Of a DNA stretch of 64,000 nucleotides, positions 54,156-64,000 are shown piece after piece. Location of the stretch: NCBI GenBank assembly GCA_963513935.1, contig OY740768.1, positions 48,506,089 through 48,570,088 of the forward strand, read 5' to 3'. A program made the position numbers and the translations under genes. The notes under the pieces were generated by a model. That model had not been told where the DNA came from and ran no database searches. It saw only the letters and a program-made list of their open reading frames with translations. Source of the stretch: Aphrophora alni. Taxonomy: Eukaryota; Arthropoda; Insecta; Hemiptera; Aphrophoridae. Position 1 is the stretch's first letter. Each line of letters starts with the position of its first letter.

Positions 54156-54690
54156 TGATGGTATCATTTTCCATTCCAGAGCTCTGAATAAATATACTTT
54201 CGGAATACAGAAAAAAGCTAAATAATAAGCAAATATGAAGAGGATAAAACTATTTAATAATGCCATTTTTACCAATCAATACATGCCAGGAGCATACGAG
54301 GGGTTATCTCCTTGCTTCTCCAAATATTCATTTTCAATTTTTCTCTTTGGTTATGTGTTGAGCCCCATACTTTCTTGGCACATTTCAGCTTTCCTAATGC
54401 GATGTGAAATTTACACTATGTTTTTAGGGATAAGGCGTACTGTGCCTCTCGTTGGATGGAGCTAAATGGATATACTCAGCCCACACTGCATCTTGCAAGT
54501 CTTTAGTAAACACAAGTTTAACAATATAACAAGTTTGTAGTATTCTTGTATCTGCTGGATTGCAACGTTTATTAGTCGGTTTTCACCTAACTTTACTTCC
54601 ATTTTGTGTCACGAGATTTTTTTTTTCAAAACTTTCAGTCTAAAGACCATTTTTTCTGAATGATCCTCACCTATGTAAAAAATTATAAAA
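52900..54690. other. Right-arm private sequence with simple repeats
   Basis: No gene recognised. Contains a run of 10 G at about 53829-53838 and a 29-bp A run at 54123-54151. A short frame at 53552-53788 has no recognisable domain. The stretch 54235-54465 is open but likewise unrecognised. Confidence 0.45.
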
Positions 54691-55048
54691 CTAAATAAAT
54701 TAAATAGTTCGTATTATATGTAATTACTGTATGCAGAAAGCACGAAGCACATTAAAAAAATGCATGAAAGTATGAATCGCATTGCACCCTAAGCTCAGGT
54801 GGGTTTTAAATGTTTAAAACTAGTTCTAGAAAAACTTTTTTTACACTTTCAAACGATTTTTTAATTTACTTCCATTTTACTTGTTAAAATCATTAAAATC
54901 GTTTATTCAATTGAAAGTGTGGAAATTATATTTTTTTAACTTCAAAAAACCGTTGCTTGTACTTTTATTTTGATACAAGGACATTAAAAATTTGTTGTTT
55001 ACTTTCAGTTCTTAAAAATTACATAAATTTGTTTATTAACAGAAGTTT

Positions 55049-55051
<3 letters not shown>

Positions 55052-55096
<45 letters not shown>

Positions 55097-55097
55097 A
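55052..55097. repeat. (TA)n microsatellite, right arm only
   Basis: 46-bp TA run; the left-arm partner region near 19300 lacks a comparable run. Confidence 0.93.
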
Positions 55098-56034
55098 TCT
55101 AATTTAACAAAATGAATATTAGAGAGAATACTTTTAATAATATATGACAATTAAAGATTTTGAATCCCTACTAAAATAATATTCAAATAAGGTCAATTTC
55201 TGGAAATGGTAAGCGATTTTTATGTTATATCAAAATTTCCATATATTACACACGAAAATTAATATAAAAAACCAATAACCGATTTTACTAAGAACATACA
55301 AGAGTTACATAGATTTCAACTTGGTATTTGCAATAACCACGAACAATATCATTTCAGATAATACTATTATTCCATTAGTAAGAATTGAAAAAAAAAATTA
55401 GCTAAAATAATATGTAAATCTTCAAAACATTTAACTCTATAAACTGTAATAACAAATTCTTTTCCTCTATTATTCGGTTGATTTATTTAATTGTTTATCT
55501 TGTTCCAAAATTGTTATGTTTATGTAGTATCTAATAGAACTCGTTTTACATAACTGCTTTTAAATAAGTTTATAACAGGAAGTTTACGTTTGAGGCTAAT
55601 TCCCTCTTACACTCAACATTCACTGACAGAGTTAATGCAGACCTTTTATGATCCTATCAACTCAGACAAATGAACTTTACAGTGAAAATTAAGTTACTCC
55701 AACGAGCTTGCATTCTTGTAGGGTATGTCCACCAAAAGAGGGGAGATGTTGAAATTTAATAAAGGGTTGAATAATCACCCTCGCATCTAAAAAACAAATT
55801 GCAAAGTTCAAGTATTTTAAAGTAATAGACAATATATTAATTTAAATTTGTATAATGATATTGATATTTATTTCATTTGTACATGTATGAACACAAGTTT
55901 TATAATAATTGAGATTTGTTTCAATTTTATCTCCGAAAAATTGCCAATTTATTTTTTAGAAGTTAAAACTGTGCTGTTGATATATATGATAAGATTTATT
56001 ATTTATTATTATATATGTGTTTTTAACTACAAAG

Positions 56035-56090
56035 GCATACACAGTAATTTTCGGGCTGTCTAAAAACCTCTTTCGATAGAATAGTAAATA
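56035..56090 (-). repeat. Single-copy counterpart of the 61-bp minisatellite
   Basis: Reverse complement of one left-arm unit (GGCATACACAGTAATTTT...CTTTCGATAGA) with flanks matching both sides of the left-arm array. It shows the single-unit state from which the six-copy array could have grown. Confidence 0.8.
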
Positions 56091-56269
56091 TGATTTGCCA
56101 ATAAACGAATCTAATTTTTTTTTTATTTCCACAAATCTATTTGTTGATTTTCGGGGTTAAAACGTTTTTATAATCATCTTGGTTGATAAAACTGTATGCC
56201 TTTAAAGCGGCAGGTTAAATTGTATAGACAGACATGACTGTGTAAAATCATTACTCAGACAAAAAAATC

Positions 56270-56470
56270 TATGAAAATACAATTCATTTAACGGCTATTG
56301 AATTGTTTGTATTATATCTCATAAAAACTGCTTTTGAAACTTATACGTACGGATTTCTCATTGCAATTTAATTTTAATAAATGTTTTTTCTTAGATATGT
56401 TGGTCACTCCATGTTCAAGTAAGATGGGACACACTTTCATATCATACACTTTAAGTTTGCTGAGCTAAAT
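56270..56470 (-). repeat. Dispersed repeat, copy 2
   Basis: Inverted partner of 17555-17800 within the collinear arm block; also related to 33225-33480 in the spacer. Confidence 0.55.
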
Positions 56471-56497
56471 CATATTAAATTTTTTTCATTAAATGAA

Positions 56498-56498
56498 A

Positions 56499-56531
<33 letters not shown>
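56498..56531. repeat. (AC)n-(TA)n microsatellite
   Basis: Short AC run passing into TA at the end of the conserved arm block. Confidence 0.93.
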
Positions 56532-56534
56532 CGT

Positions 56535-57760
56535 AATCAAAATAACTTATATTTATTTGAAAATCCATACTCAATATTAAAATATATATTCAACTCTATA
56601 GTTTTTGCCCCTAACTACCTTAGGTTATTTTTGGTTACCAATACATTTTTCTTCTCTGTGAGACAACACAAAGAATATAAATGTGAAATATATAGGATTT
56701 ATGGTTTTGTCTGTGTAGACGAGTTGGGACTTACCGACAGATATGGAGTTATAACTGTCCTTGGTTTTTAACTACGGGCCCGAAAATATGAATACAAATC
56801 TTGGATTTTTCAATTAGGTAAACCGTTTATTTGCCAAAACATGTAAATTTGTTTCAAAATATTTGTGAATACATACGTTCGTGTATTCATATCTTTATAA
56901 CAATAAATTGTTTTAAGATTCGGGAACATGTAATGATGGTCTTGAGTTCTTCATTGTACAAGTTACACTTCAACTTTTAAACAATTTTATATAGTTAGAA
57001 ATACCTCTTTTATTTTATCGGGTTAAAGTTCTTATTTCCTGTGGGATCAATTAATTAACAATAACAGTAGCAGCTGTTTCACCTTACTGTTTGAAACAGA
57101 TAACAAAGACACAGCAATAATATTTGATATATTGGCAAGATAACTTAAATGTTTCATCCATTAGCTCCGTCTTCTACCTTAAATTTTGACAAAAATTTCA
57201 TAGGTTTGTAATGAGACAAATTTAGTCAAAACATTATTTTTAAATAGAATTGTTTAACAATAACAAACACCAGTTTGATTTAAAAATGCAAAAGGGGTAT
57301 ATTTTATCAGTTTGAATTTCACATACAATTTTCTTCATATAACTTCTGGAAGCACTATATCGGTCAATCAATTAACGAGCTTTGTTATGCAATAGCTATA
57401 TTTTTTCACCTACATCTCTACTAAGGGGAAACTCCTTTAATAAATATAAATTTGTATTATTATTCAATTTTTATTTGTCAATAAAACTGGAATTGTCCAG
57501 GAAATTAACTATAAAACATTTGAACAGAATATCTTCCAATGTCAATATAAAGTGCATAAATAAATAACGTAAATTATATCAACTGAAATCAAAAATTTTG
57601 CCAGATGTTCTGAGGCTAAAACTTAACTTTCCTTTTTAATAAGGTCTACAACAAAAATTTTAAAAAAATTCTAGAATGTAGAATGAAAGTAAGTCAATAA
57701 AACCTATTCGTCTTTCTTGTTTTGAAAGATCCGATTTGTATATTTATTTATTCTGTAGAC
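56535..57760. other. Right-arm sequence with no recognised gene
   Basis: AT-rich, 1.2 kb, with no clear partner in the left arm, where the equivalent interval is 7.3 kb of different sequence. Weak frames at 56493-56771 and 57382-57567 have no recognisable domain. Confidence 0.45.
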
Positions 57761-57764
57761 TGAA

Positions 57765-58010
57765 GTAAAACAGAGTTATCAGTAGAAAATGAAAATAATA
57801 ATATTCTGGTAGTTGTCTAGAACTTCACATGGCTTGCACCTGCTCTTTATTATCGCTATATGTATTACACCTTGTGAATTAAAAACAAATTGTGTTGATA
57901 CATTTTTTCTTTCAGGTATAATATCGTTTTTACAAGTCCTAATATATCTAGTAATAACTAATTACAAACTGGTGTAAGCCGATAGGTGTTCTAGACAATT
58001 ACCTGAAAAA
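57765..58010 (-). repeat. Conserved arm block with its own inverted ends
   Basis: Inverted match to 10040-10290. Within each copy the two ends are themselves inverted: GGTAGTTGTCTAGAAC at one side and GTTCTAGACAATTACC at the other, about 190 bp apart. This unit therefore also looks like a short non-autonomous element with terminal inverted repeats that predates the duplication. Confidence 0.6.
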
Positions 58011-58138
58011 TCAATAAAAGGAAGTCGGTAAAATCGTTTCGTAAAAAAAATGTAAAATAATCTAATTTTTCTAAACGGTTTTCCATTGTAAAATTTGCAT
58101 AACACATGTTTAGAGAATAAAGCGTATTAATTAACTGC

Positions 58139-58141
<3 letters not shown>

Positions 58142-58182
<41 letters not shown>
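58142..58182. repeat. (TA)n microsatellite
   Basis: 41-bp TA run at the start of the right-arm private section; its position corresponds to 9999-10044 in the left arm. Confidence 0.94.
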
Positions 58183-58184
<2 letters not shown>

Positions 58185-58189
58185 GTGTA

Positions 58190-60965
58190 TTGCCAATTAT
58201 TTTTATAGTAAATTATCGAAAATATTACAATTTATTAATCCTGCCACGTGATTAAAAAATGTTTCAATTTTTAGATATTTTTTTATATATTACAGTCTAT
58301 CTATGTTTCAATTTTATATTCAGTTCAACCGTCTTAGGTACGGAAAATGGATCTCTGAAAACGCTTTCAACTTTGCACTATCGTGAATTTAAACGCTTAC
58401 AGCACCTAAAAAGTTAAAGATATGGAAAAATACCCAAAAAAATACACGTCTTAAAATAATGTGTTTTATTCGAAATCGTCATACAAAAATGTAATGGAAG
58501 GCTCCTATAAGAAATTTAGATCCGACTCCCATATTGAAAACAAATTTTATGAAAAATTCAGTATTACTTTTAGTTTTAATTAAAAAATCCTGGGGTTAGT
58601 TTTAAAGTTTTTGTGTAACTTTTGTACATGTAGAAAACAACAGCGGTCATTCTTGCAATAACCTAGCAGTATACTCAATGCGGAAATGTAGTATAGGCCT
58701 ACTTTAAATCACTAAAAATTAAGATTTTTATACCCTGATAAATGGAACCTGTTCAATGAAGTTGTTTGTCACAATATTGGAAAAGTAAAATTATTATAAT
58801 TCTAGCTGTAAAAAACCCGCGGCTGCGCCTCTGGCGTAAGCATTTTCCTCTCTGGAAGACAGTCATGCTTTCCACTCTAAAAAACCACAAATAACTATTT
58901 TTATTTTTATTTTATTTTTGTATTTCTTGTCTCAAAATAGACTCAAACGATTTTGATCAAACTTTGATGAAAATTTATAACCAATGTGACATACCAAATA
59001 AAAAGATAGTTACGATTTAATGAGTATTTTGATAAAACGAAATTGAAGCCGACACCTTCCTTAGGGGTTTTCAAATAACTGCATGACGATGAATATTATT
59101 GTGGTTTGGAAAGTCTACGGTTTTTAATCTAACTACAAACTTCCTGTTTACTTAAGTATGAGGAACTGACAAAATTATATAATTGTGTAATTCACTCTAT
59201 ATGTGTCGATGGTTCAGTTCTGATGGGCGTAATGGTTGTTCATCGAATGTCAAATGAATCATTACAATTTAAAAAATCGGTCAAGTGTGAAATTTAAATT
59301 TTGCATGGGGGAAACTCGGCTTAACCTGTGCCTCAAGAGCCATAACTTATAAACTAAATGATTTAGATATTTTGTATCAATTATACTCATAATATGTAAT
59401 ACCCACAAGGGTTAGGGTATTTTTGTGAGTAGAAGTCCTACAGTTTTATAACAATTTTAACGTTTGAGGTACTGTTAGGTAGAGCTCAGCCTGAAGTAGT
59501 TTCCGCCCAAAATTCAAAAAGATAGAACATAAGATACAAATGGAGAAGGGATAAAAGTTTTCACCATTAACCCTGTGATGATTTTAAATTTAGGTACTTA
59601 TACTGACCCTACTTTTTTGTACAACAAACAGTAACTAATTTACTGCAATTTTAGTATATATAACCTAACCTAATCTATTTGTGGTGATTCTAGCTAACAC
59701 AAACCTGATCTACATTTTTGATTCTAAAAACTAGAATAGGTTAGGTTATGTTACATACTAAAATAGACTTATGAAATTATTCAGTTTAAAAACAACGTAA
59801 ATTAATAAATCAGCAAAACAACACAAACTGCTATTAAATATAAACAATTATTCTCGTAAGAATGTTCCAGGATCACTGATCTCGTAGTGGCTTGGTTTTG
59901 ACCGGATAAATGGCCGAACTTGAAAGGATTGTAATAGGGCGAACAAACGTAGCAATTATATTATTTTTGCTTGTTATGGCAGTGGAGAGAGAACAGAACC
60001 TAAAAACATTCGCAAAATAATGTTTCCAGTTTTGAATATTTTAAAAAAAAGGGCCGTTTGTATGGTACACTAGTACAATAATTTTTAATGACGTATTTAT
60101 AAACTGGTGTAAATAAAAATATCGGGCTTTACACTAAGAATTTTTCTTATATAAATTTTAAAAACATCCGTTTCAAAAATCACACTAATAAAATAATACC
60201 AGCTGTTATTAAAATAAACAAAAATATTTTAAAATAAATTAAACAAAAGTGTTGATATTTGTTTTTGACAAAATGTGGTATTTATCTGTTCGTTTTGACT
60301 GGCTTATATAATCATTTAAAATGAGGTTTTTAACAATGTTTTTTTTTTAATTTTGTAATATTTCGTCCAGGAAGTTTTTAGCACACAAAAATTATTGGGC
60401 GCCATTTTTAAATAGTTAAGTGTAACATTTAAATTTTTATTATATTCAGAGCAATGGATTTTAAAATATTTATTTTATTAAAAGTTTTATAATTCAAAAA
60501 TATTCAAGTTCTAGGTCGTATTGGGTGTTGAGGACAACTACCAAGAAAGTATTAGTTTTCTGGTTTTGCCAATAACTCAGTTATTCTTTGGCCTAAAGAA
60601 AAAATACAAAGAACATTTTCTTTGTCATCAAAAAACGAAACTTTTTATATCTTTTGAATTTTTTCAAATTAACAGTTTTCGAGATTGATTCAATATTGAA
60701 TTTTTTAAACAGGCGCAATTTTGAAACAACATAAAATAAAGTCTTTATTTTCGGTACACTTATAAAACGTAACGTCTACAAATCTGAACTCAATATCAAT
60801 TCTAATTCCAAAGTTAAAATTATTTTGTAAAAATTAAATGGCGGATATCTATTTAAGCTTTTTCGGGAAAATTTGTTTTCTTATTTTTTTTCTGTATTCT
60901 GACCCACATAACCATTTCCGAGAGTTTGACATCTTAATTAAGGGACTCTATGTATAAATAGCCTA
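58190..60965. other. Right-arm private section, probable insertion debris
   Basis: 2.8 kb with no left-arm partner. GC-richer patches at 58805-58880 (CCCGCGGCTGCGCCTCTGGCG) and 59300-59520 stand out, but no protein is recognised. An inverted pair of CCTAACCTAA and TTAGGTTA-type motifs occurs at about 59662-59755. It looks like non-coding mobile-element remains. Confidence 0.4.
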
Positions 60966-60969
60966 TATA

Positions 60970-61718
60970 CAGAGTGTCCAAAAAGTATTAGCACGAGGTT
61001 ATATTATTTGCACTATTGCAGATTAAGCAACAAAACTTAGCACATCAATAGAATACCTTAAAATCTACTTTCTGAGGGAACTATCAACTTTTCATCAATT
61101 TATGAGACTTGTCCGCAGGGATTCAGGAGAAAATCTTAAATGAGAGCATAGGTCGAGTTTTACATCCTATTAAAGGTCTCTGTTAGAAGAAATCAATACC
61201 GCAAATCCGACCTCAAAAGGTTCACCCTATACAAAATGGCGGCAGTTAAAGTTACAATGTTGGGCTTGTTGAAAATAGCTTGGGGAAACAGTTTACGAGT
61301 AGAGCGGAAAAAAGTTTTAATGTAAGCCCATACTAACTAACACATCAAATTAAAGTGCTCACTCCTCGTACACCGTTCTCGCTGAAGGTGAAAAGTCACT
61401 CAGTATCCAGAAACATTATTCCTTACATCTAGTGTGGATTGTCTGGGTTTTACTTATGTAACTCATACCAAGAAGGAAAAAAAGCTATTTTGAACAAGTC
61501 CAACATTGTAAATTTAAACCGCCGCCATTTCCTAAAGGGTGGACCTTTTGTGATCGGATTTTGTTTCTTCTGATTTCCTAAATACTGTCCCCATAATGTG
61601 ATCAAAGGTGTATAGTTCCTTCAAAAAGTAGATTTTAAGGTATAGTATTGATGTTCTAAGTTTTATTGCAAATCTAGAATGGCTCAAAAAATATAACACC
61701 CTGTTCTTGGACAACCTG
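60970..61718. mobile_element. MITE-like element with long imperfect inverted repeats
   Basis: Ends are CAGAGTGTCC and, inverted, CAGGTTGTCC, each next to TA. About 300-330 bp at each end match in inverted orientation. Shared landmarks are AAAACTTAG.ACATCAAT, TACCTTAAAATCTACTTT, GGAACTAT, CAAAAGGT.CACCCT, AAATGGCGGC and TACAATGTTGG.CTTGTT.AAAATAGCTT. About 100 bp of unique sequence lies between. No transposase is present, so it depends on a Tc1/mariner-like enzyme if it ever moved. It is absent from the left arm, and lies about 165 bp upstream of the right gene's predicted start site. Confidence 0.82.
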
Positions 61719-61870
61719 TATATATATATTTATTTATTTGAGATATTAATTATTACACAAGATTATAAAAATACACTTTTGAATTGAGGAAATAAATTAA
61801 CTATAATATAAAACTGGTAATTGTTGCCAATCTCCAAACTCATTGTTAATTAAAACCATGGTAACCATTC

Positions 61871-61888
61871 ATTTGCAAATTTTCAGTC
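61871..61888 (+). promoter_or_regulatory. Candidate core promoter of the right gene: ATTTGCAAAT palindrome and initiator
   Basis: ATTTGCAAAT (61871-61880) is followed by TCAGTC (61883-61888), placing the likely start of transcription at 61885 with a 79-nt leader. The arrangement equals that of the left copy. A CCATGGTAACC stretch just upstream (about 61856-61866) is also conserved. Confidence 0.5.
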
Positions 61889-61963
61889 GAACTATAAAGA
61901 TGTCTTTTAAATCTTGTTGAAATTTTTTGTGAAACAAAATTTCATTTGAAATAATGCTTTAAA

Positions 61964-62648
61964 ATGGTAGCATCACATCAATTTGTGACAGCTGTGTGCG
62001 CAGCTGTGAAAGCGTTGAAGGAACCAGGTGGATCAAATCCTCACGGAATAGAGTCTTACGTCTCAGCTTTATTCGAAAACAAGGAACTTGTAAATCCTGA
62101 AAGGATAAGTAAGGCCATTAAAGTTGCATTGAACAAAGGTCTCTTAAATGAAGCTGAAGATGGAAAGTATCGATTGAACGTTGAGGAAATAACAAAGAAA
62201 GATATGGAAACGTTAGATCGTATGAACGACGAAGTTGATATAATTGATGATAAATGTTGTCCTAGGAAGAGGAGACCAAGATGTAGGAGGCGAAGAAAAT
62301 CGTGTCGTAGAAAACCGAGATGTATAACCAGACGTTATAGAAGGAGATCTTGTCGAAGGAAAAGGAGGAGATCTTGTCGAAGGAAAAGAAGGAGATCTTG
62401 TCGAAGGAAAAGAAGGAGATCGTGTAGCAGGTGTGTTAACGTTCTTAATCGTAAGCGAGTTCTGTTTGTTTAGTATCATACCTGAAATATGTAACTTTAC
62501 ATTTTCAACATATTTTGAATTAACAATTTTTTTCGTGAACAGTAAAATTTTTTAAAATTATTGTTAATTAACACGTTTATTTACATTATGTAATTTAAAT
62601 TTGTTCTGTTTCAGACCCAGAAGGCGTAGGTGTAAGGTAAGATGTTGA
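61964..62648 (+). CDS. H1-domain protamine-like sperm nuclear protein, right copy (two exons)
   Basis: Exon 1 is 61964-62430, the intron 62431-62614 (184 nt, GTGTGT...TTTCAG) and exon 2 is 62615-62648; phases fit (467 + 34 nt) and yield 166 residues. Domain order equals the left copy: winged helix (about 5-71), acidic linker, Arg/Cys tail, and a last-exon end PRRRRCKVRC. The tail holds three full RSCRRKRR units (24 nt each) where the left copy has one of 8 and one of 7 residues, so this protein is nine residues and one cysteine longer. Before the tail I count nine silent and two replacement differences (D5H, K47R) from the left copy. This pattern fits selection on both proteins. Known linker-histone-derived protamine-like proteins package sperm DNA; that role is inferred here. 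AAG|GTAAGA in exon 2 also looks like a strong donor, so an alternative third exon cannot be excluded. Confidence 0.85.
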
Positions 62649-62870
62649 AGTATCAAAACATCTCATTTTATGACAGAAGGCAAATGTATTTCGTTGTTGA
62701 TTACTCTATTTTGTAAATTGAAAAAATCTGGTTCTGTAATGTGAAATAATATATTATTTTTTTTAAACATAATAACTTTTGTTTCATTTTAATTTTATGT
62801 TTTTTTTTTTGTTGGTTAAAACCTTTACATTACCTTCTTGGACTTGTATATTTTTGACTGATAAATCTCA

Positions 62871-63017
62871 ATGGGTTTTAACCTTGGTGATTCATTGAAA
62901 CCACTTGATAATTCCGAGGGACGTAGTTGGATCTACGCATATCTTCATTTGGTCTTAACTGAAATTCCTTTCTTTCATCATTCCTATCAGGTCACTCATT
63001 TTCTTTTCTGTTCTTGA
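62871..63017 (+). pseudogene. Shortened counterpart of the 80-residue frame downstream of the right gene
   Basis: Begins MGFNLGDSLKPLDNSEG and matches the left frame for about 42 residues. An 11-nt deletion then shifts the frame to a TGA at 63015-63017. It sits in the probable 3' untranslated region of the right gene. Confidence 0.25.
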
Positions 63018-63120
63018 CGCTGTCAGTGTATTCAATAGCTATTTACGCTCACTTCTTTTTAAATATGTCGTTCAACACCAAAAACCTCTTGCTTTATAAA
63101 AAATAAAGATTATATCATAA

Positions 63121-63126
63121 AATAAA
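63121..63126 (+). other. Candidate polyadenylation signal AATAAA (right gene copy)
   Basis: Conserved with 8527-8532 in the left copy. Another AATAAA lies at 63102-63107. Similarity to the left arm ends about 20 nt downstream. Confidence 0.45.
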
Positions 63127-63145
63127 GCCCTCGAATACTCCAATA

Positions 63146-64000
63146 GCGTTAGAGTCGGAAGAGAACAAGAGTTGGTCAAGATAAGAAAGTTAAAAGAGAG
63201 GGAATCAACTCACGACTACATCAAATGTGATTGCCCTGTTAATAGTGGGAGGGGCGCTACTTAGCTTGAGGTTTATGTTTTACTTTAGCTGTAAACCACT
63301 GAGGATGGTGCCTATGTCATCGAAATGTACACAAATATAATATAATAAACACAATGGATTAGTTACAGTTTTATTTTTGTTTCTTGTTTTTTTTGTTTTT
63401 TTTTTTGTGCTTAGGGGAATTTTTGTTTTCCTTATTGTGAATATGTGCTCCTTGGACATTTGATCTCATTTTTCTTATTATCAACATTACATGAAACAAA
63501 ATGTGTAGTCCAGTTAGGATTCCTCGGGATTTCCACGCCCTTAGTCAGTATTGAGGTCCTGAGGGTTTTGGTACATCGAGGATAACAGCGGGTTTTCGAC
63601 CAGAAAAAAGTTGTAAACAATTTATAACTTCAAAACGGGTTGATATGTCAATACCAAATTTTGCAGAATGTTTTATTCTATTGTACCTAACAGTTTCTGG
63701 TGTCAATTAAAATAATTATAAACTTCTTTCACATTTTGATGATTTGTTATAATGTTGTCGGATAGGCGAAAATTAATGGTATGCATATGGCGTTTTTATC
63801 TGACATTTTTTAAATCTCTGGTTTTAATGATTAGATTGTGAAGTGGGAGGGGGTGAGATTTCACTGTTTTAAATACCTCCACAAAACTATATAAAATAAA
63901 ATGACTTACATAAACAAAAAAAAATATGTTTTCAATTTTATAATATCTCAACACAAAATGCATTCTTTTTTGATAGAATTTTAGGGAGTGACGTTCTTAT
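63146..64000. other. Right flank outside the inverted duplication
   Basis: A GC-richer stretch (63190-63330) contains ACTGAGGATGGTGCC followed by TCGAAAT, a pattern often seen at the ends of insect inverted-repeat elements. A T-rich run follows (63370-63410). The minus strand at 63432-63620 is open with a basic, Cys-containing peptide that I do not recognise. Confidence 0.4.

Larger units (their letters stand above)
43668..63145 (-). repeat. Right arm of the large inverted duplication
   Basis: It matches the left arm (8510-23095) in inverted orientation through five collinear blocks. It is about 5 kb longer, because of private sections at 44400-48780, 49900-54700 and 58015-61735. The last two contain recognisable mobile-element sequence. 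Inner boundary: similarity stops at about 43668, just past an ACACGATATAGTACGAGGAA-type segment. Outer boundary: about 63145, some 20 nt past a shared AATAAA. Confidence 0.85.

Noticed and set aside
62213..62479. Minus-strand Ser/Pro/Thr-rich frame of 88 residues opposite the right gene
   Set aside because: It is the antisense shadow of the Arg-rich tail repeats; codons AGA/CGA/TGT read backwards give Ser/Pro/Thr.

Overview
The window is AT-rich, gene-poor eukaryotic DNA, most likely from an insect. The reasons are introns with GT-AG ends, long (TA)n, (AC)n and (CT)n microsatellites, decayed non-LTR retrotransposons with RNase H and endonuclease pieces, a Tc1/mariner relic with DD41D spacing, arthropod-type initiator motifs and a short TTAGG-like motif. 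I cannot name the order or species.

The only well-supported host genes are two copies of one gene, on the minus strand at 9013-9669 and on the plus strand at 61964-62648. Each encodes a winged-helix domain of the linker-histone H1 type followed by a tail of arginine and cysteine, as in a sperm nuclear protamine-like protein. An unspliced reading gives a false C-terminus. A conserved 183-184 nt intron joins a 34-nt last exon in phase and gives products of 157 and 166 residues ending in an Arg/Cys-rich peptide.

The two genes lie near the outer ends of a large, diverged inverted duplication. The left arm is about 8510-23095 and the right arm about 43668-63145, with a spacer of about 20.5 kb. 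Collinear inverted blocks by eye: 8510-9990 with 61735-63145; 10040-10290 with 57765-58010; 17560-19690 with 54700-56470; 19690-20960 with 48790-49870; 22360-23095 with 43668-44390. Between blocks each arm carries private sequence: left 10290-17560; right 58015-61735, 49900-54700 and 44400-48780. Much of the right-arm excess is mobile-element debris.

Region by region: 1-8500 is intergenic, with a non-LTR RNase H fragment at 3311-4083, a 209-bp (AC)n and a possible retroelement 3' end near 6530-6620. 8510-23095 is the left arm, with the gene, an A-rich block (12300-14450) and a six-copy 61-bp minisatellite (18019-18374) that is single copy in the other arm. 23095-43668 is the spacer, with a degenerate minisatellite, a nested foldback element, a 300-bp tandem duplication, a 27-bp repeat open on both strands and the DD41D element (40912-42628). 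43668-63145 is the right arm, with a non-LTR fragment (about 52023-52880), an inverted-repeat element (60970-61718) and the second gene. 63145-64000 is flank.

The main biological reading is an H1-derived, protamine-like gene kept as two nearly identical copies in an inverted repeat, with purifying selection on the protein and a tail that changes length by repeat units. Testis expression and sex linkage are inferences from the protein type and the architecture; the sequence does not show them directly.
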